DNA of 64,000 bases from Candidatus Loosdrechtia aerotolerans (GTDB lineage Bacteria > Planctomycetota > Brocadiia > Brocadiales > Brocadiaceae). The notes beneath the pieces are model-generated. The model saw only the letters and a list, made by a program, of their open reading frames with translations, searched no databases and was not told where the DNA came from. Position numbers and translations under genes: made by a program. Positions 56,665 through 64,000 of the stretch are shown here, piece by piece (within the stretch, counting starts at the first letter, position 1; every line of letters starts with the position of its first letter). Location: positions 1-64,000 of the forward strand of contig SOER01000009.1 in assembly GCA_021646405.1 (NCBI GenBank). The letters run 5' to 3'.

Positions 56665-57732
56665 TTACTCCCCTATGAGAATGACCTCTTCTGTCTCATT
56701 TTTACTGAGAGCATACCTGTAATCCTTGCGTTTTATCTCATGTATCTTCCGTTTGTATTTACCAAGCACTCCTGCAAGTTCTTCTATCGAAGGAATTCCA
56801 TCGGAACGATAAGAAATAATTAGGATACTGTCCTGAAATCTCTCACATAGTTTGTCGAACGCAGAATAGATCTTATTCTTATCAGTCCAAACCGATGTTT
56901 TTGTTTTCAGTCTTTTATGCTTTGATCGATAATCAATCCTGTGAGGCCAGGTCTCGTAATTCACAAGCCCTTCTAGAAAATGATAGAAACCAAGATAATC
57001 AACCCCAACCCCTTTCCGGGAGATATATGGTGTGTCTATGTATACAAGGTCAAAATCCCCCTTCAAATCAAAGATATCAAGGTTTACCGCCTGATTCCTC
57101 TGTTTATTGGAAAAAACAGCGTTATTAGCCTCCCTGGCATATCGTCTAAAGTGAACGTCAAAAGACGTATCCCAGGTTACCTTATTCCCGAAATCCCGCC
57201 TGATATCAGCGAATCTCAGATAAAGGTTTTTTCTGTGAAACAGATTAAACGGTCTTTTTGCAATACAGGCCTGAAACAGGGCAAAATACGCCAGAGCCTG
57301 CTTATAGGCATTATCAAGCAACTGAATATTTGCCACAACCATATCAATCCATCTATTCTCTTCTTCTATATAATAGATACCCTTAAAAGTTTCTGTTATA
57401 AAAGTAGGATAGATTATTCCAGGGTGTCTTGAAAGAAGAAAATTTACATCCATGCCTGAAAGGGTAACAGAATCATTCTCTATTAATGCACTACCGATAT
57501 AATAATTGAATTTTAAAATATCATTATACGTAACAGTTTTACCCTTCTTTTTAAGAAAGTACGCCACGCTTCCCGTACCACCAAAGGCATCCAGGACTGT
57601 CTGGAATTTGAATCCCTGTATTCCTTCCCATATCCAATCAACAATTTTAAGCTTACTGCCCCGAAATCGTGTCGAAGGAAATCTTACATATTCTTCAAGT
57701 AAAATCCGTTGTTCCTTAAAGTGTCCTATCAA
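56665..57732 (-). CDS. Solitary D12-class DNA adenine methyltransferase
   Basis: A protein of 355 residues. It opens FPSTRFRGSKLKIVDWIWEG, as D12 enzymes do, then the SAM site VLDAFGGTGSVAYFLKKKGK and the catalytic box VYIDTPYISRKG (D-T-P-Y, where Dam has DPPY). No restriction endonuclease or regulator gene is adjacent. It may be an orphan regulator-type methylase or half of a lost R-M system. The start codon is TTG with no clear ribosome site. It is convergent with ribF. Confidence 0.88.
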   Translation of the reverse strand: MIGHFKEQRILLEEYVRFPSTRFRGSKLKIVDWIWEGIQGFKFQTVLDAFGGTGSVAYFLKKKGKTVTYNDILKFNYYIGSALIENDSVTLSGMDVNFLLSRHPGIIYPTFITETFKGIYYIEEENRWIDMVVANIQLLDNAYKQALAYFALFQACIAKRPFNLFHRKNLYLRFADIRRDFGNKVTWDTSFDVHFRRYAREANNAVFSNKQRNQAVNLDIFDLKGDFDLVYIDTPYISRKGVGVDYLGFYHFLEGLVNYETWPHRIDYRSKHKRLKTKTSVWTDKNKIYSAFDKLCERFQDSILIISYRSDGIPSIEELAGVLGKYKRKIHEIKRKDYRYALSKNETEEVILIGE

Positions 57733-57781
57733 TTGTTATACACTGCTTTAAAAATGTACGAATACCCTTTCCCAAATCTTA

Positions 57782-59122
57782 TTACTCCTGTCCATCAGGT
57801 TTTGTTACTATACCTTCAGACCAGTTAATGATAGCACCAATATCCACCGGTTCTCCGCCTATGGACATCTTATGCTGTCGTCCTTCTAATAGTTTTTTCT
57901 CTTCGCCCTCTATCAATAATACCGCATCACCTTTTACGGCTGTCGCAATGGTAACAAAGTCCTCCGCCTGGATATTCAAGTCACCCTTACTTGTCCGTAT
58001 TTGTCCATTAGGGGTATTAATCTCTAAAGGAACGTCCGATTCTTTTATAGAGACAAAGACCTGACCAGTTTTAAGATAGATTCTCAATGGATCGATAAAG
58101 CAGACCTCCGTATTTACATCTATTTTTACAACAATACCCTTTTTCGTAGTTAAGGCAATCCTTCCTTTATCCCCTGTTTTCAAATCAGCACCAGTCCGAA
58201 AATGGGCACGATCTGATAGCTTTTCCCATGTACCACCCGGATATAAATACTGAACATCTCCGGAATAATTTACGATATCGATCCCCCGGCCTTTGTGTGT
58301 CAGATAAAAATACGTGCCGGCTAATGCAAGTATCCCACAACCTACAACAGTTCCCAAGAAAATGAATCCCTTTTTAGTTGGCCGTGAAATAAGTATTCCT
58401 AATTCATAGAGAATAATCATAGGAACAGCGGTCATGGATTGGGTGAATGGATCCGGAGGGGTAACAACAGCAGCAATAATAAATATTACTAGAATGGCAT
58501 ACTTTCTCCATGATCTGAATTTTTCAGAAGAAACAATACCAATCTTCGATAAGAGCAGCATAACAAGGGGTAATTGAAATACCAATCCCAGTGCAACCGT
58601 TAACATAAAAACAAACGAAATATACTGCTGCATGGTAATAATTGGCTGGATCCCCGGACCAAGGATACCAATTAAGAATTGCAGGCCGAAAGGGATTAAT
58701 AAAAAGTATCCGAAGACCCCTCCTATCAGAAAAGCCAGGTATGATATCGGAAGGAACAGAAGTGCATATCTTTTCTCTTTTTGATACAATCCAGCGCTTA
58801 CAAATTGCCATATCTGGTAAATGATAAATGGATATGCCATAAAAACCGATGTAATAAAGCATAATTTCATATATGCATAGAAACCTTCCTGATAACTGAG
58901 CACCTGCAACTCTGTTGGGAGACCTAATTTTCCCATGGTATGTCCATGAGGTTTTTTGGCAATTTCCAGGATTTGCTCTTTAAAAAACCAGCAGAATATA
59001 AAACAGAGAACAATGGCGATAACGGAGAAAACAACCTTCCGTCGCAGTTCTTCAAGATGAGCACCTAAGGTCATCCTTATCTTTTCAATTTCATTCGTCT
59101 CTTCTGTCTCTCTCTCTTCCAC
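57782..59122 (-). CDS. tatC: Twin-arginine translocase TatC fused to a FecR-like domain
   Basis: A protein of 446 residues, while normal TatC has about 250. Residues 15-248 are TatC, with six membrane helices, the substrate-binding start TLGAHLEELRRKVVFSVIAI, the conserved Glu in SYQEGFYAYMK, FGYFLLIPFGLQFLIG and VVTPPDPFTQSMTAVPM. A seventh helix at about 252-274 (FIFLGTVVGCGILALAGTYF) leads to a periplasmic beta-rich domain at 285-435. It reads NYSGDVQYLYPGGTWEKLSD, RTGADLKTGDKGRIALTTKK and the like, matching the FecR pattern. The extra domain might sense or dock exported substrates. It starts at GTG. No tatA/B gene is adjacent. Confidence 0.92.
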   Translation of the reverse strand: MEERETEETNEIEKIRMTLGAHLEELRRKVVFSVIAIVLCFIFCWFFKEQILEIAKKPHGHTMGKLGLPTELQVLSYQEGFYAYMKLCFITSVFMAYPFIIYQIWQFVSAGLYQKEKRYALLFLPISYLAFLIGGVFGYFLLIPFGLQFLIGILGPGIQPIITMQQYISFVFMLTVALGLVFQLPLVMLLLSKIGIVSSEKFRSWRKYAILVIFIIAAVVTPPDPFTQSMTAVPMIILYELGILISRPTKKGFIFLGTVVGCGILALAGTYFYLTHKGRGIDIVNYSGDVQYLYPGGTWEKLSDRAHFRTGADLKTGDKGRIALTTKKGIVVKIDVNTEVCFIDPLRIYLKTGQVFVSIKESDVPLEINTPNGQIRTSKGDLNIQAEDFVTIATAVKGDAVLLIEGEEKKLLEGRQHKMSIGGEPVDIGAIINWSEGIVTKPDGQE

Positions 59123-59432
59123 AGCAGGACCCCGATAAATTTACCAACCTTAAATCCAGATACTTCAATCTCTTCTTCTGCCTGAAAATTATGATAAAAA
59201 ATGAACAATGTATCATACACATATACGTTTAAAATTACAAGAAAACAATGGTTTTACCCCGGTACCTTTTTCTTAATATCCAGGAAATGAAAAACGTATA
59301 AAGTGTTCAAAAACACATAAAAAACCTTGAAAGATTTATAAGTATGTGCTACTATTTTTGTACACAATAAGTTTCGTTTTGGTTTATAGTTAAATCTAAT
59401 CGGCTATCCAAGAGGGGAAAAACCGAAAGCGT
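59123..59432. other. Intergenic region between tatC and ribH
   Basis: A divergent spacer of about 310 bp, AT-rich. No riboswitch or gene is seen. A GAGGGG at about 59411 precedes the ribH ATG by a longer than usual distance. Confidence 0.4.
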
Positions 59433-59927
59433 ATGGGTAATGAATTCCAGGGAAGTTTAATTGGCACGGGAAAGATATTTGGAATTGTTGTTAGCCGGTT
59501 TAATAATTTTATAACAAAGCGTTTATTGGACGGTGCATATGACAGTCTTGTCAGACATGGTGTAAAGGAAGAGGACATCGATATTTTCTGGGTGCCTGGT
59601 TCCTATGAAATACCTGCTGCTGCCCTTAAGGTTGCGCAGAGTGGTAAATACAGTTCTGTAATCTGTTTAGGAGCTGTAATCCGCGGTGAAACACCCCATT
59701 TTGACTATGTTGCGAGTGAATCAGCAAAGGGCATTGCACAGATTGGTTTGTCGACAGGTATTCCAATCATTTATGGAGTTATCACTACGGAAACATTGGA
59801 ACAAGCTATCGATCGTGCAGGTGCTAAAACTGGAAATAAAGGAGCAGAAGCTGCATTATCAGCTATAGAAATGATAAATCTTTTCGACCAGATACAGGCC
59901 AATATCCCATTAACCAAAAAATACTGA
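59433..59927 (+). CDS. ribH: 6,7-dimethyl-8-ribityllumazine synthase
   Basis: Penultimate step of riboflavin synthesis. It shows the family blocks [60 protein letters not shown] and [27 protein letters not shown]. It has 164 residues, usual for the capsid-forming type. It is followed by nusB, the common ribH-nusB order. Confidence 0.97.
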   Translation: MGNEFQGSLIGTGKIFGIVVSRFNNFITKRLLDGAYDSLVRHGVKEEDIDIFWVPGSYEIPAAALKVAQSGKYSSVICLGAVIRGETPHFDYVASESAKGIAQIGLSTGIPIIYGVITTETLEQAIDRAGAKTGNKGAEAALSAIEMINLFDQIQANIPLTKKY

Positions 59928-60048
59928 TGTACTCCTGAACTTTTATTTTCCCTTCCTTTTTCCAAGCATGTAGTGAAAACCACAACAAGAAGATAGGAAC
60001 TTTATTAGTTTATTTTTTAAATCGCTCTTATTAAAATTTAAGTATTCT

Positions 60049-61332
60049 ATGCGTAACAGAACAGTTGCTCGAGAACTTACCCTTCAAGCCCTTTACCAAC
60101 TTGATCTCTGCGGTGATGAGATATTGAATGAGATTGATGAGTTTTGTAAAAAAAATACCGAGAAACAAGATGTATACAAGTTTGCCATATCACTTATTCA
60201 TGGTTGCCGGTCTCACCTTAAAGAAATAGACGAAAAGATATCGAGTGTTACAGAGCATTGGGAATTGCATCGCATGGCAATCATAGATAAAAATATTCTC
60301 CGTCTGGGAGTCTACGAGTTGTTATACAGAGAAGACATCCCGCCAAAGGTTTCAATTAACGAGGCTATTGAGCTTGCAAAAAAATTCAGCACGAAAAACT
60401 CCGGGACTTTTGTAAACGGGATTTTGGACAAGATTTATACTCAATTTGGGAACGGAAAGCTGGAAGATAACAGGTATGGTTCTCTTCTCCAAAATATACC
60501 GGAAATTAATTATGGGAATTCGGACCTCCATGTCCACACCAACAATTCCGATGGTACTTTCACAGCGGAGGAAGTTGTTGATGAGGCAATTCGATCCGGT
60601 GTTTCGGCGATTTCCATCACTGATCATGATACCACGAGAGGCGTTGATATTGCCTGCCGTTATGCACAGGATAAAAATATCCATATTATTCCTGGTATAG
60701 AAATCTCTTCATATCTCAGCCCCTCTGAAATTCATATCCTTGGTTATTTTATCGACATCCATAATGCCTATTTACAAAAAATGTTAAAACAGGCCTACGA
60801 GGACCGGGTAAAACGCATCCATCTTATGGTTGAAAAATTGCACGATCTCAATGTCAATATTAATCCTGATGAAATTTTTGCACTAGCAGGAAAAGGTTCT
60901 CCCGGGAGAATGCATGTTGCAGAAATAATATGGAGGCACGGCTATTGTAGCACGATCGTAGAGGCTTTCTTTAAATACATAGGGGATAACGGGCCTGCAT
61001 ATGTTCCTAAAAAGACGTTAACTCCAAAACAGGCTATAGAATTAATCAAACAAGCGAGAGGGGCAGCAGTTCTCGCCCACCCCGGACTGTCTAAGAGAAA
61101 TCATATTATTGAAACCCTGGTAAAAGATGGCCTGCAAGGAATAGAGGTATACTACCCATTACATTCACCCGGAGATATTAAAAAATACCTTAAGATTGCA
61201 GAAAAGTATGATTTAGCCGTTACAGGCGGTTCCGATTTCCATGGGGAAAGAAAAATAGATACCCCCATTGCTAAAGCTACCATACCCGGAGACCTCGTTC
61301 ACAAGCTTAAACAAAAATGTCTATCCCAATAG
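60049..61332 (+). CDS. nusB: NusB antitermination domain fused to a PHP phosphoesterase
   Basis: A protein of 427 residues. Residues 1-140 are a complete NusB: RNRTVARELTLQALYQLDLC, ILRLGVYELLYREDIPPKVS INEAIELAKKFSTKNSGTFV NGILDKI. Residues 155-425 are a PHP hydrolase with its metal motifs: SDLHVHTNNSDGTF (HxH), ISITDHDT, GIEISS, AAVLAHPG and TGGSDFHGE. PHP proteins of this type (RNase AM/YciV-like) cut 3'-phosphates from 5' ends or 3',5'-bisphosphates. The fusion links rRNA antitermination with an RNA- or nucleotide-processing enzyme; the functional link is inference. There is no frame break between the two. Confidence 0.93.
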   Translation: MRNRTVARELTLQALYQLDLCGDEILNEIDEFCKKNTEKQDVYKFAISLIHGCRSHLKEIDEKISSVTEHWELHRMAIIDKNILRLGVYELLYREDIPPKVSINEAIELAKKFSTKNSGTFVNGILDKIYTQFGNGKLEDNRYGSLLQNIPEINYGNSDLHVHTNNSDGTFTAEEVVDEAIRSGVSAISITDHDTTRGVDIACRYAQDKNIHIIPGIEISSYLSPSEIHILGYFIDIHNAYLQKMLKQAYEDRVKRIHLMVEKLHDLNVNINPDEIFALAGKGSPGRMHVAEIIWRHGYCSTIVEAFFKYIGDNGPAYVPKKTLTPKQAIELIKQARGAAVLAHPGLSKRNHIIETLVKDGLQGIEVYYPLHSPGDIKKYLKIAEKYDLAVTGGSDFHGERKIDTPIAKATIPGDLVHKLKQKCLSQ

Positions 61333-61535
61333 AGGGATTTTTTATTATTTTTCTATGGGTTTTCCTGTACATATACTTTTTCCCGAAAAGGAACATTATA
61401 GGGATATTACGTGTTTTGGCTAGGGGATTATGAGATGATAATTTTTTAATTATCCGCTATAATGTAATTTTAAGGAATAATTTTTATTATAAAATATATA
61501 GAGGAGCAATACTGCCCTCAAGAGGCAAGATCATT

Positions 61536-62999
61536 ATGGTTAATAGGAAAAAAGAAATACAAGAAACTGAAAAAACAAAGAAAAAGCAGAGAGGTTTCTG
61601 GTCCCGGTTTTGGTATCGGTTGAAGAACTTTACGGTAGAGCCGCGGAAAACCGTAATCTTTGAAGGTACTACGGTAAGGCTGGTCCCGATGCCACCGGAG
61701 CTTCCGTTTGAAGAAACCTCTGAGGACCAAATTTTAATTTCACAGGAAACCGTTGCTGTTGAAGCAGATACAGAAAGAATAATTCCGCCCTCAATAGGAA
61801 CTGCCGTTATCGAAGACGATAGAGAGGAGAACATCCCGTCGTCATTTGAGACTCCTGTTCTTGAAGTTGAAACTGAAAGGGTCGTTTTGTCTCCGGAACC
61901 GAAAGAGGTTGCCATTCTCGAGGAAGACCCACCTGTTTCGGTTGTACCGGAAACAGCCGTTGCTGAGGACAAAGAAGAACAAGTCTTATCACCATCAGAT
62001 ACTGCTGTTATGGAGGAGGAGATTGAGCTGCCCATCGGACTTCAGGAAGAAACGGCAGTTATAGAAGAAGAGATTGAAAAACCACCCATTACATCTGAGA
62101 AACTCAGAAAAGGGCTGGAAAAAACCCGTGGCCGTTTTTGGTCCCGGTTAAAAAATATCTTTTCGTTTAGAAAAAAGATCGATGAATCTATACTTGAGGA
62201 ATTGGAAGATATTCTTATTAGCGCAGATGTTGGGGTAAGGCCTGTTCAGAAACTCATGCAGGAACTTCATGAAGCATGGGAATCCCAAACAATCACCGAG
62301 ACTACGGAGGTCTATGAATTCATTAAGCAGAGAATGAAAGAAGGTCTGCAATCCTGGAAAATTGATATCAACTATGCCCCTACACCACCTACAGTTATCA
62401 TGGTTGTCGGGGTAAATGGTGTGGGAAAAACTACGTCAATAGCAAAACTTGCAAATCTCTTCATAAAAGATGGTAAAAAGGTTATGGTTGCAGCAAGCGA
62501 TACCTTTAGGGCAGCAGCAGCAGATCAGCTCGATATCTGGAGCAAACGTGTCGGGGCAGATATCGTGAAACATCAAGCAGGAGCAGACCCTGCAGCAGTA
62601 GCATACGATGCGCTTGAAGCTAGTGTTTCAAGGGGTACCGATATCCTTATCGTGGATACAGCAGGACGTCTCCATACTCATGAAAATCTGATGAATGAGC
62701 TGGGAAAGATAAAACGAGTTATCTCAAAAAGAACTTCCGGTGCCCCGCATGAAGTACTGCTGGTACTTGATGCTACAACTGGCCAAAACGCTGTCTCTCA
62801 GGCAAAGATGTTTAAAAAGGCTGTAGACATTACCGGGATATTCCTTGCAAAGATAGACGGTACTGCAAAAGGTGGCGTTGTATTGGGAATGCAGAATGAG
62901 ATAAATATTCCTGTAAAATTTATCGGGCTGGGAGAAAAGGCCGACGATATTGAAAAGTTTAACCCCCCTGCATTTGTGGAGACCTTATTTGAACAATAA
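61536..62999 (+). CDS. ftsY: Signal recognition particle receptor FtsY
   Basis: Receives ribosome-SRP complexes at the inner membrane. A basic N-terminus (KKKQRGFWSRFWYRLKNFTV) is followed by an acidic A domain of about 150 residues with repeated TAVxEE-E motifs (ETAVIEEEIEKP). The NG GTPase then has GVNGVGKTTSIAKLANLFIK, ASDTFRAAAADQLDIWSKRV, DTAGRLHTHENLMNEL, and TKIDGTAKGG-type AKIDGTAKGGVVLGM. It ends FIGLGEKADDIEKFNPPAFV. It has 487 residues. The RGFWSRF basic segment appears again (RGRFWSRLKNIFSF) just before the N domain. Confidence 0.95.
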   Translation: MVNRKKEIQETEKTKKKQRGFWSRFWYRLKNFTVEPRKTVIFEGTTVRLVPMPPELPFEETSEDQILISQETVAVEADTERIIPPSIGTAVIEDDREENIPSSFETPVLEVETERVVLSPEPKEVAILEEDPPVSVVPETAVAEDKEEQVLSPSDTAVMEEEIELPIGLQEETAVIEEEIEKPPITSEKLRKGLEKTRGRFWSRLKNIFSFRKKIDESILEELEDILISADVGVRPVQKLMQELHEAWESQTITETTEVYEFIKQRMKEGLQSWKIDINYAPTPPTVIMVVGVNGVGKTTSIAKLANLFIKDGKKVMVAASDTFRAAAADQLDIWSKRVGADIVKHQAGADPAAVAYDALEASVSRGTDILIVDTAGRLHTHENLMNELGKIKRVISKRTSGAPHEVLLVLDATTGQNAVSQAKMFKKAVDITGIFLAKIDGTAKGGVVLGMQNEINIPVKFIGLGEKADDIEKFNPPAFVETLFEQ

Positions 63000-63705
63000 A
63001 ACCATTTTTCGTATATTTCGCTTTAATCCGGTTCACGATAAGAAACCTTATTTTCAGGAATTTGAGGTCACTCTTACCCGCAAGGACCAAACAGTACTGG
63101 AATGTCTTTTTTATATCCAGCAACGATTGGACGATTCACTTGCTTTCCGGTCCTCTTGCAGGGCAGGAATCTGTGGATCGTGTGCCATGCATATCAATGG
63201 GAAATATCGTCTGGCCTGTAATACCCAGGTTTCAGGACTTACATCAGATAGTATTACAATCCGCCCCCTTGCTCATATGCCCATCCACAAGGATCTCTTC
63301 GTAGATATGAAACCATTTTGGGAAAAGTATGAGCATATCAAACCATATTTAATCCCGGGCAAACCATCACCGGAAACCGGAGAACAGATTCAAACTCCCG
63401 ATGAAAGATCACGCATAGATGTCTTAATTGATTGCATTTTGTGCGCCTGCTGCCATTCCTCATGTCCCATTACAGCATCACAGGAGAAGTACCTGGGCCC
63501 AATGGCCTTTCTCCATGTGGACCGGTTCTTCTCTGATACGAGAGATGGTGCAGCGGAGGAACGCCTGGCAGTGGTAAATAATGAATACGGAGTCTGGCGC
63601 TGCCATACGGTTTTTAACTGCCAGGAGGTATGCCCGAAGGATCTGGACCCGTCTGGTTCTATTGCTCATCTGAAGACGGAAATTATCAAAAGTAATCGTG
63701 TATAA
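62989..63705 (+). CDS. sdhB: Succinate dehydrogenase/fumarate reductase iron-sulfur subunit
   Basis: Carries electrons between flavin and quinone sites of complex II. The start is taken as the TTG at 62989 (NNKTIFRIFRFNP), overlapping the ftsY end by 11 bp; an ATG at 62950 would be a longer alternative. The plant-type [2Fe-2S] ligands are in CRAGICGSCAMHINGKYRLAC spread over 63158-63220. The [4Fe-4S] and [3Fe-4S] ligands are in CILCACCHSSCP and CHTVFNCQEVCPKDLDP. It has about 238 residues. No sdhA or sdhC is in view. Confidence 0.93.
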   Translation: MNNKTIFRIFRFNPVHDKKPYFQEFEVTLTRKDQTVLECLFYIQQRLDDSLAFRSSCRAGICGSCAMHINGKYRLACNTQVSGLTSDSITIRPLAHMPIHKDLFVDMKPFWEKYEHIKPYLIPGKPSPETGEQIQTPDERSRIDVLIDCILCACCHSSCPITASQEKYLGPMAFLHVDRFFSDTRDGAAEERLAVVNNEYGVWRCHTVFNCQEVCPKDLDPSGSIAHLKTEIIKSNRV

Positions 63706-63745
63706 AAATAAACAATTATAAAACATCAAAAAGGGGAATACTACT

Positions 63746-63910
63746 ATGGAAGAGAAGAGAAAGGTTGCTGTTGTTGCAAAAACAGAGGGTATTGAAATCG
63801 TAGTAGAAGGAGAAGATAACGATTATGAATTATTGCTCTCAAAGCAGGAGGCTATAGAGCTCGCAATGAATATCCTCAATACCCTCTATAAGACAGGGTT
63901 AAAGATGTAG
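63746..63910 (+). CDS. Small hypothetical protein
   Basis: A protein of 54 residues reading MEEKRKVAVVAKTEGIEIVV, then EGEDNDYELLLSKQEAIELA and MNILNTLYKTGLKM. It has an alternating beta-like first half and a helical second half. GGGGAA precedes the ATG. It sits between sdhB and the LOG gene on the same strand. Family unknown. Confidence 0.7.
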   Translation: MEEKRKVAVVAKTEGIEIVVEGEDNDYELLLSKQEAIELAMNILNTLYKTGLKM

Positions 63911-63919
63911 GGAATAAAC

Positions 63920-64000
63920 ATGGAGAATAATAACTCCATAAAGCGTATCTGTGTATTTTGTGGCTCGAGCTTTGGCGCCCGCCAGATTTATACCGATACA
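63920..64000 (+). CDS. LOG-family (lysine decarboxylase-like) protein, 5' end only
   Basis: 27 codons are visible before the right edge. The start ENNNSIKRICVFCGSSFGAR QIYTD is the first strand and loop of the LOG/TIGR00730 Rossmann fold (CVFCGSS). Members release cytokinin-like or other nucleotides' base moieties. The catalytic PGGxGTxxE motif lies beyond the window. Confidence 0.75.
   Translation, partial: MENNNSIKRICVFCGSSFGARQIYTDT

Noticed and set aside
1-64000. CRISPR array
   Set aside because: No regularly spaced direct repeats of 24-40 bp were found; the repeated sequences are palindromic or isolated pairs.

Overview
The window looks like a chromosome segment of a Gram-negative-type planctomycete, most simply an anammox-like relative (Brocadiaceae). 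This guess rests on general gene content, moderate-to-low GC, outer-membrane-type lipoproteins and the mixture of widely shared core genes with heavily repeat-seeded intergenic DNA; no 16S or hzs/hdh gene is present, so the assignment is tentative.

Layout. 1-6180 is a decayed integrative island: an IS630-type insertion sequence, a frameshifted type I methyltransferase (hsdM), a broken gene upstream of it, an unknown gene split by a 100-bp MITE that carries the ends of the same IS, and a tyrosine integrase with an internal stop codon, next to the 5' half of a tRNA-Arg(UCU) gene that is the likely attachment site. 6181-34000 is chromosomal backbone: a probable c-di-GMP-I riboswitch with a lipoprotein/transglutaminase pair, an MgtE-type transporter, guaA, ribD, aroA, a radical SAM-ArsM fusion, a TraT-like lipoprotein, priA, guaB, a tRNA nucleotidyltransferase/poly(A) polymerase, an aquaporin, a DUF2254 membrane protein and a sensor histidine kinase.

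34400-48720 is a second, compound island bounded on the right by the 3' end of the tmRNA gene (ssrA). Its core is one minus-strand operon with a consensus promoter at 46187-46215: half-length hsdS, hsdM, hsdS (two frameshifts), a DUF2188 protein, a TIR protein, two ThsB-like (MTH538-type) TIR proteins, a large TIR-SLOG protein, hsdR, a YgjP-type metallopeptidase and a broken HARE-HTH gene. Genes overlap or nearly touch, and each TIR protein keeps the glutamate expected of a TIR NADase. The four TIR genes look like a Thoeris-like NAD-derived signalling module (ThsB-like producers, SLOG-containing sensor/effector) built into a type I restriction operon; this is the most interesting find in the window. 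Between this operon and ssrA lie a second copy of the tmRNA 3' end, a leaderless-looking hicAB pair, a shredded DNA methyltransferase and the C-terminal part of an integrase that reads into ssrA.

49400-64000 returns to backbone: HtrA protease, topA, a PpiD/SurA-like chaperone, ribF, a solitary D12 adenine methyltransferase, tatC fused to a FecR-like domain, ribH, nusB fused to a PHP phosphoesterase, ftsY, an sdhB/frdB iron-sulfur subunit, a 54-residue protein and the start of a LOG-family gene. Riboflavin (ribD, ribF, ribH), guanine nucleotide (guaA, guaB) and protein-targeting (tatC, ftsY) functions are scattered rather than clustered. Every recognised backbone gene fully inside the window reads through without an apparent frameshift or internal stop, whereas defence and mobile genes repeatedly do not.
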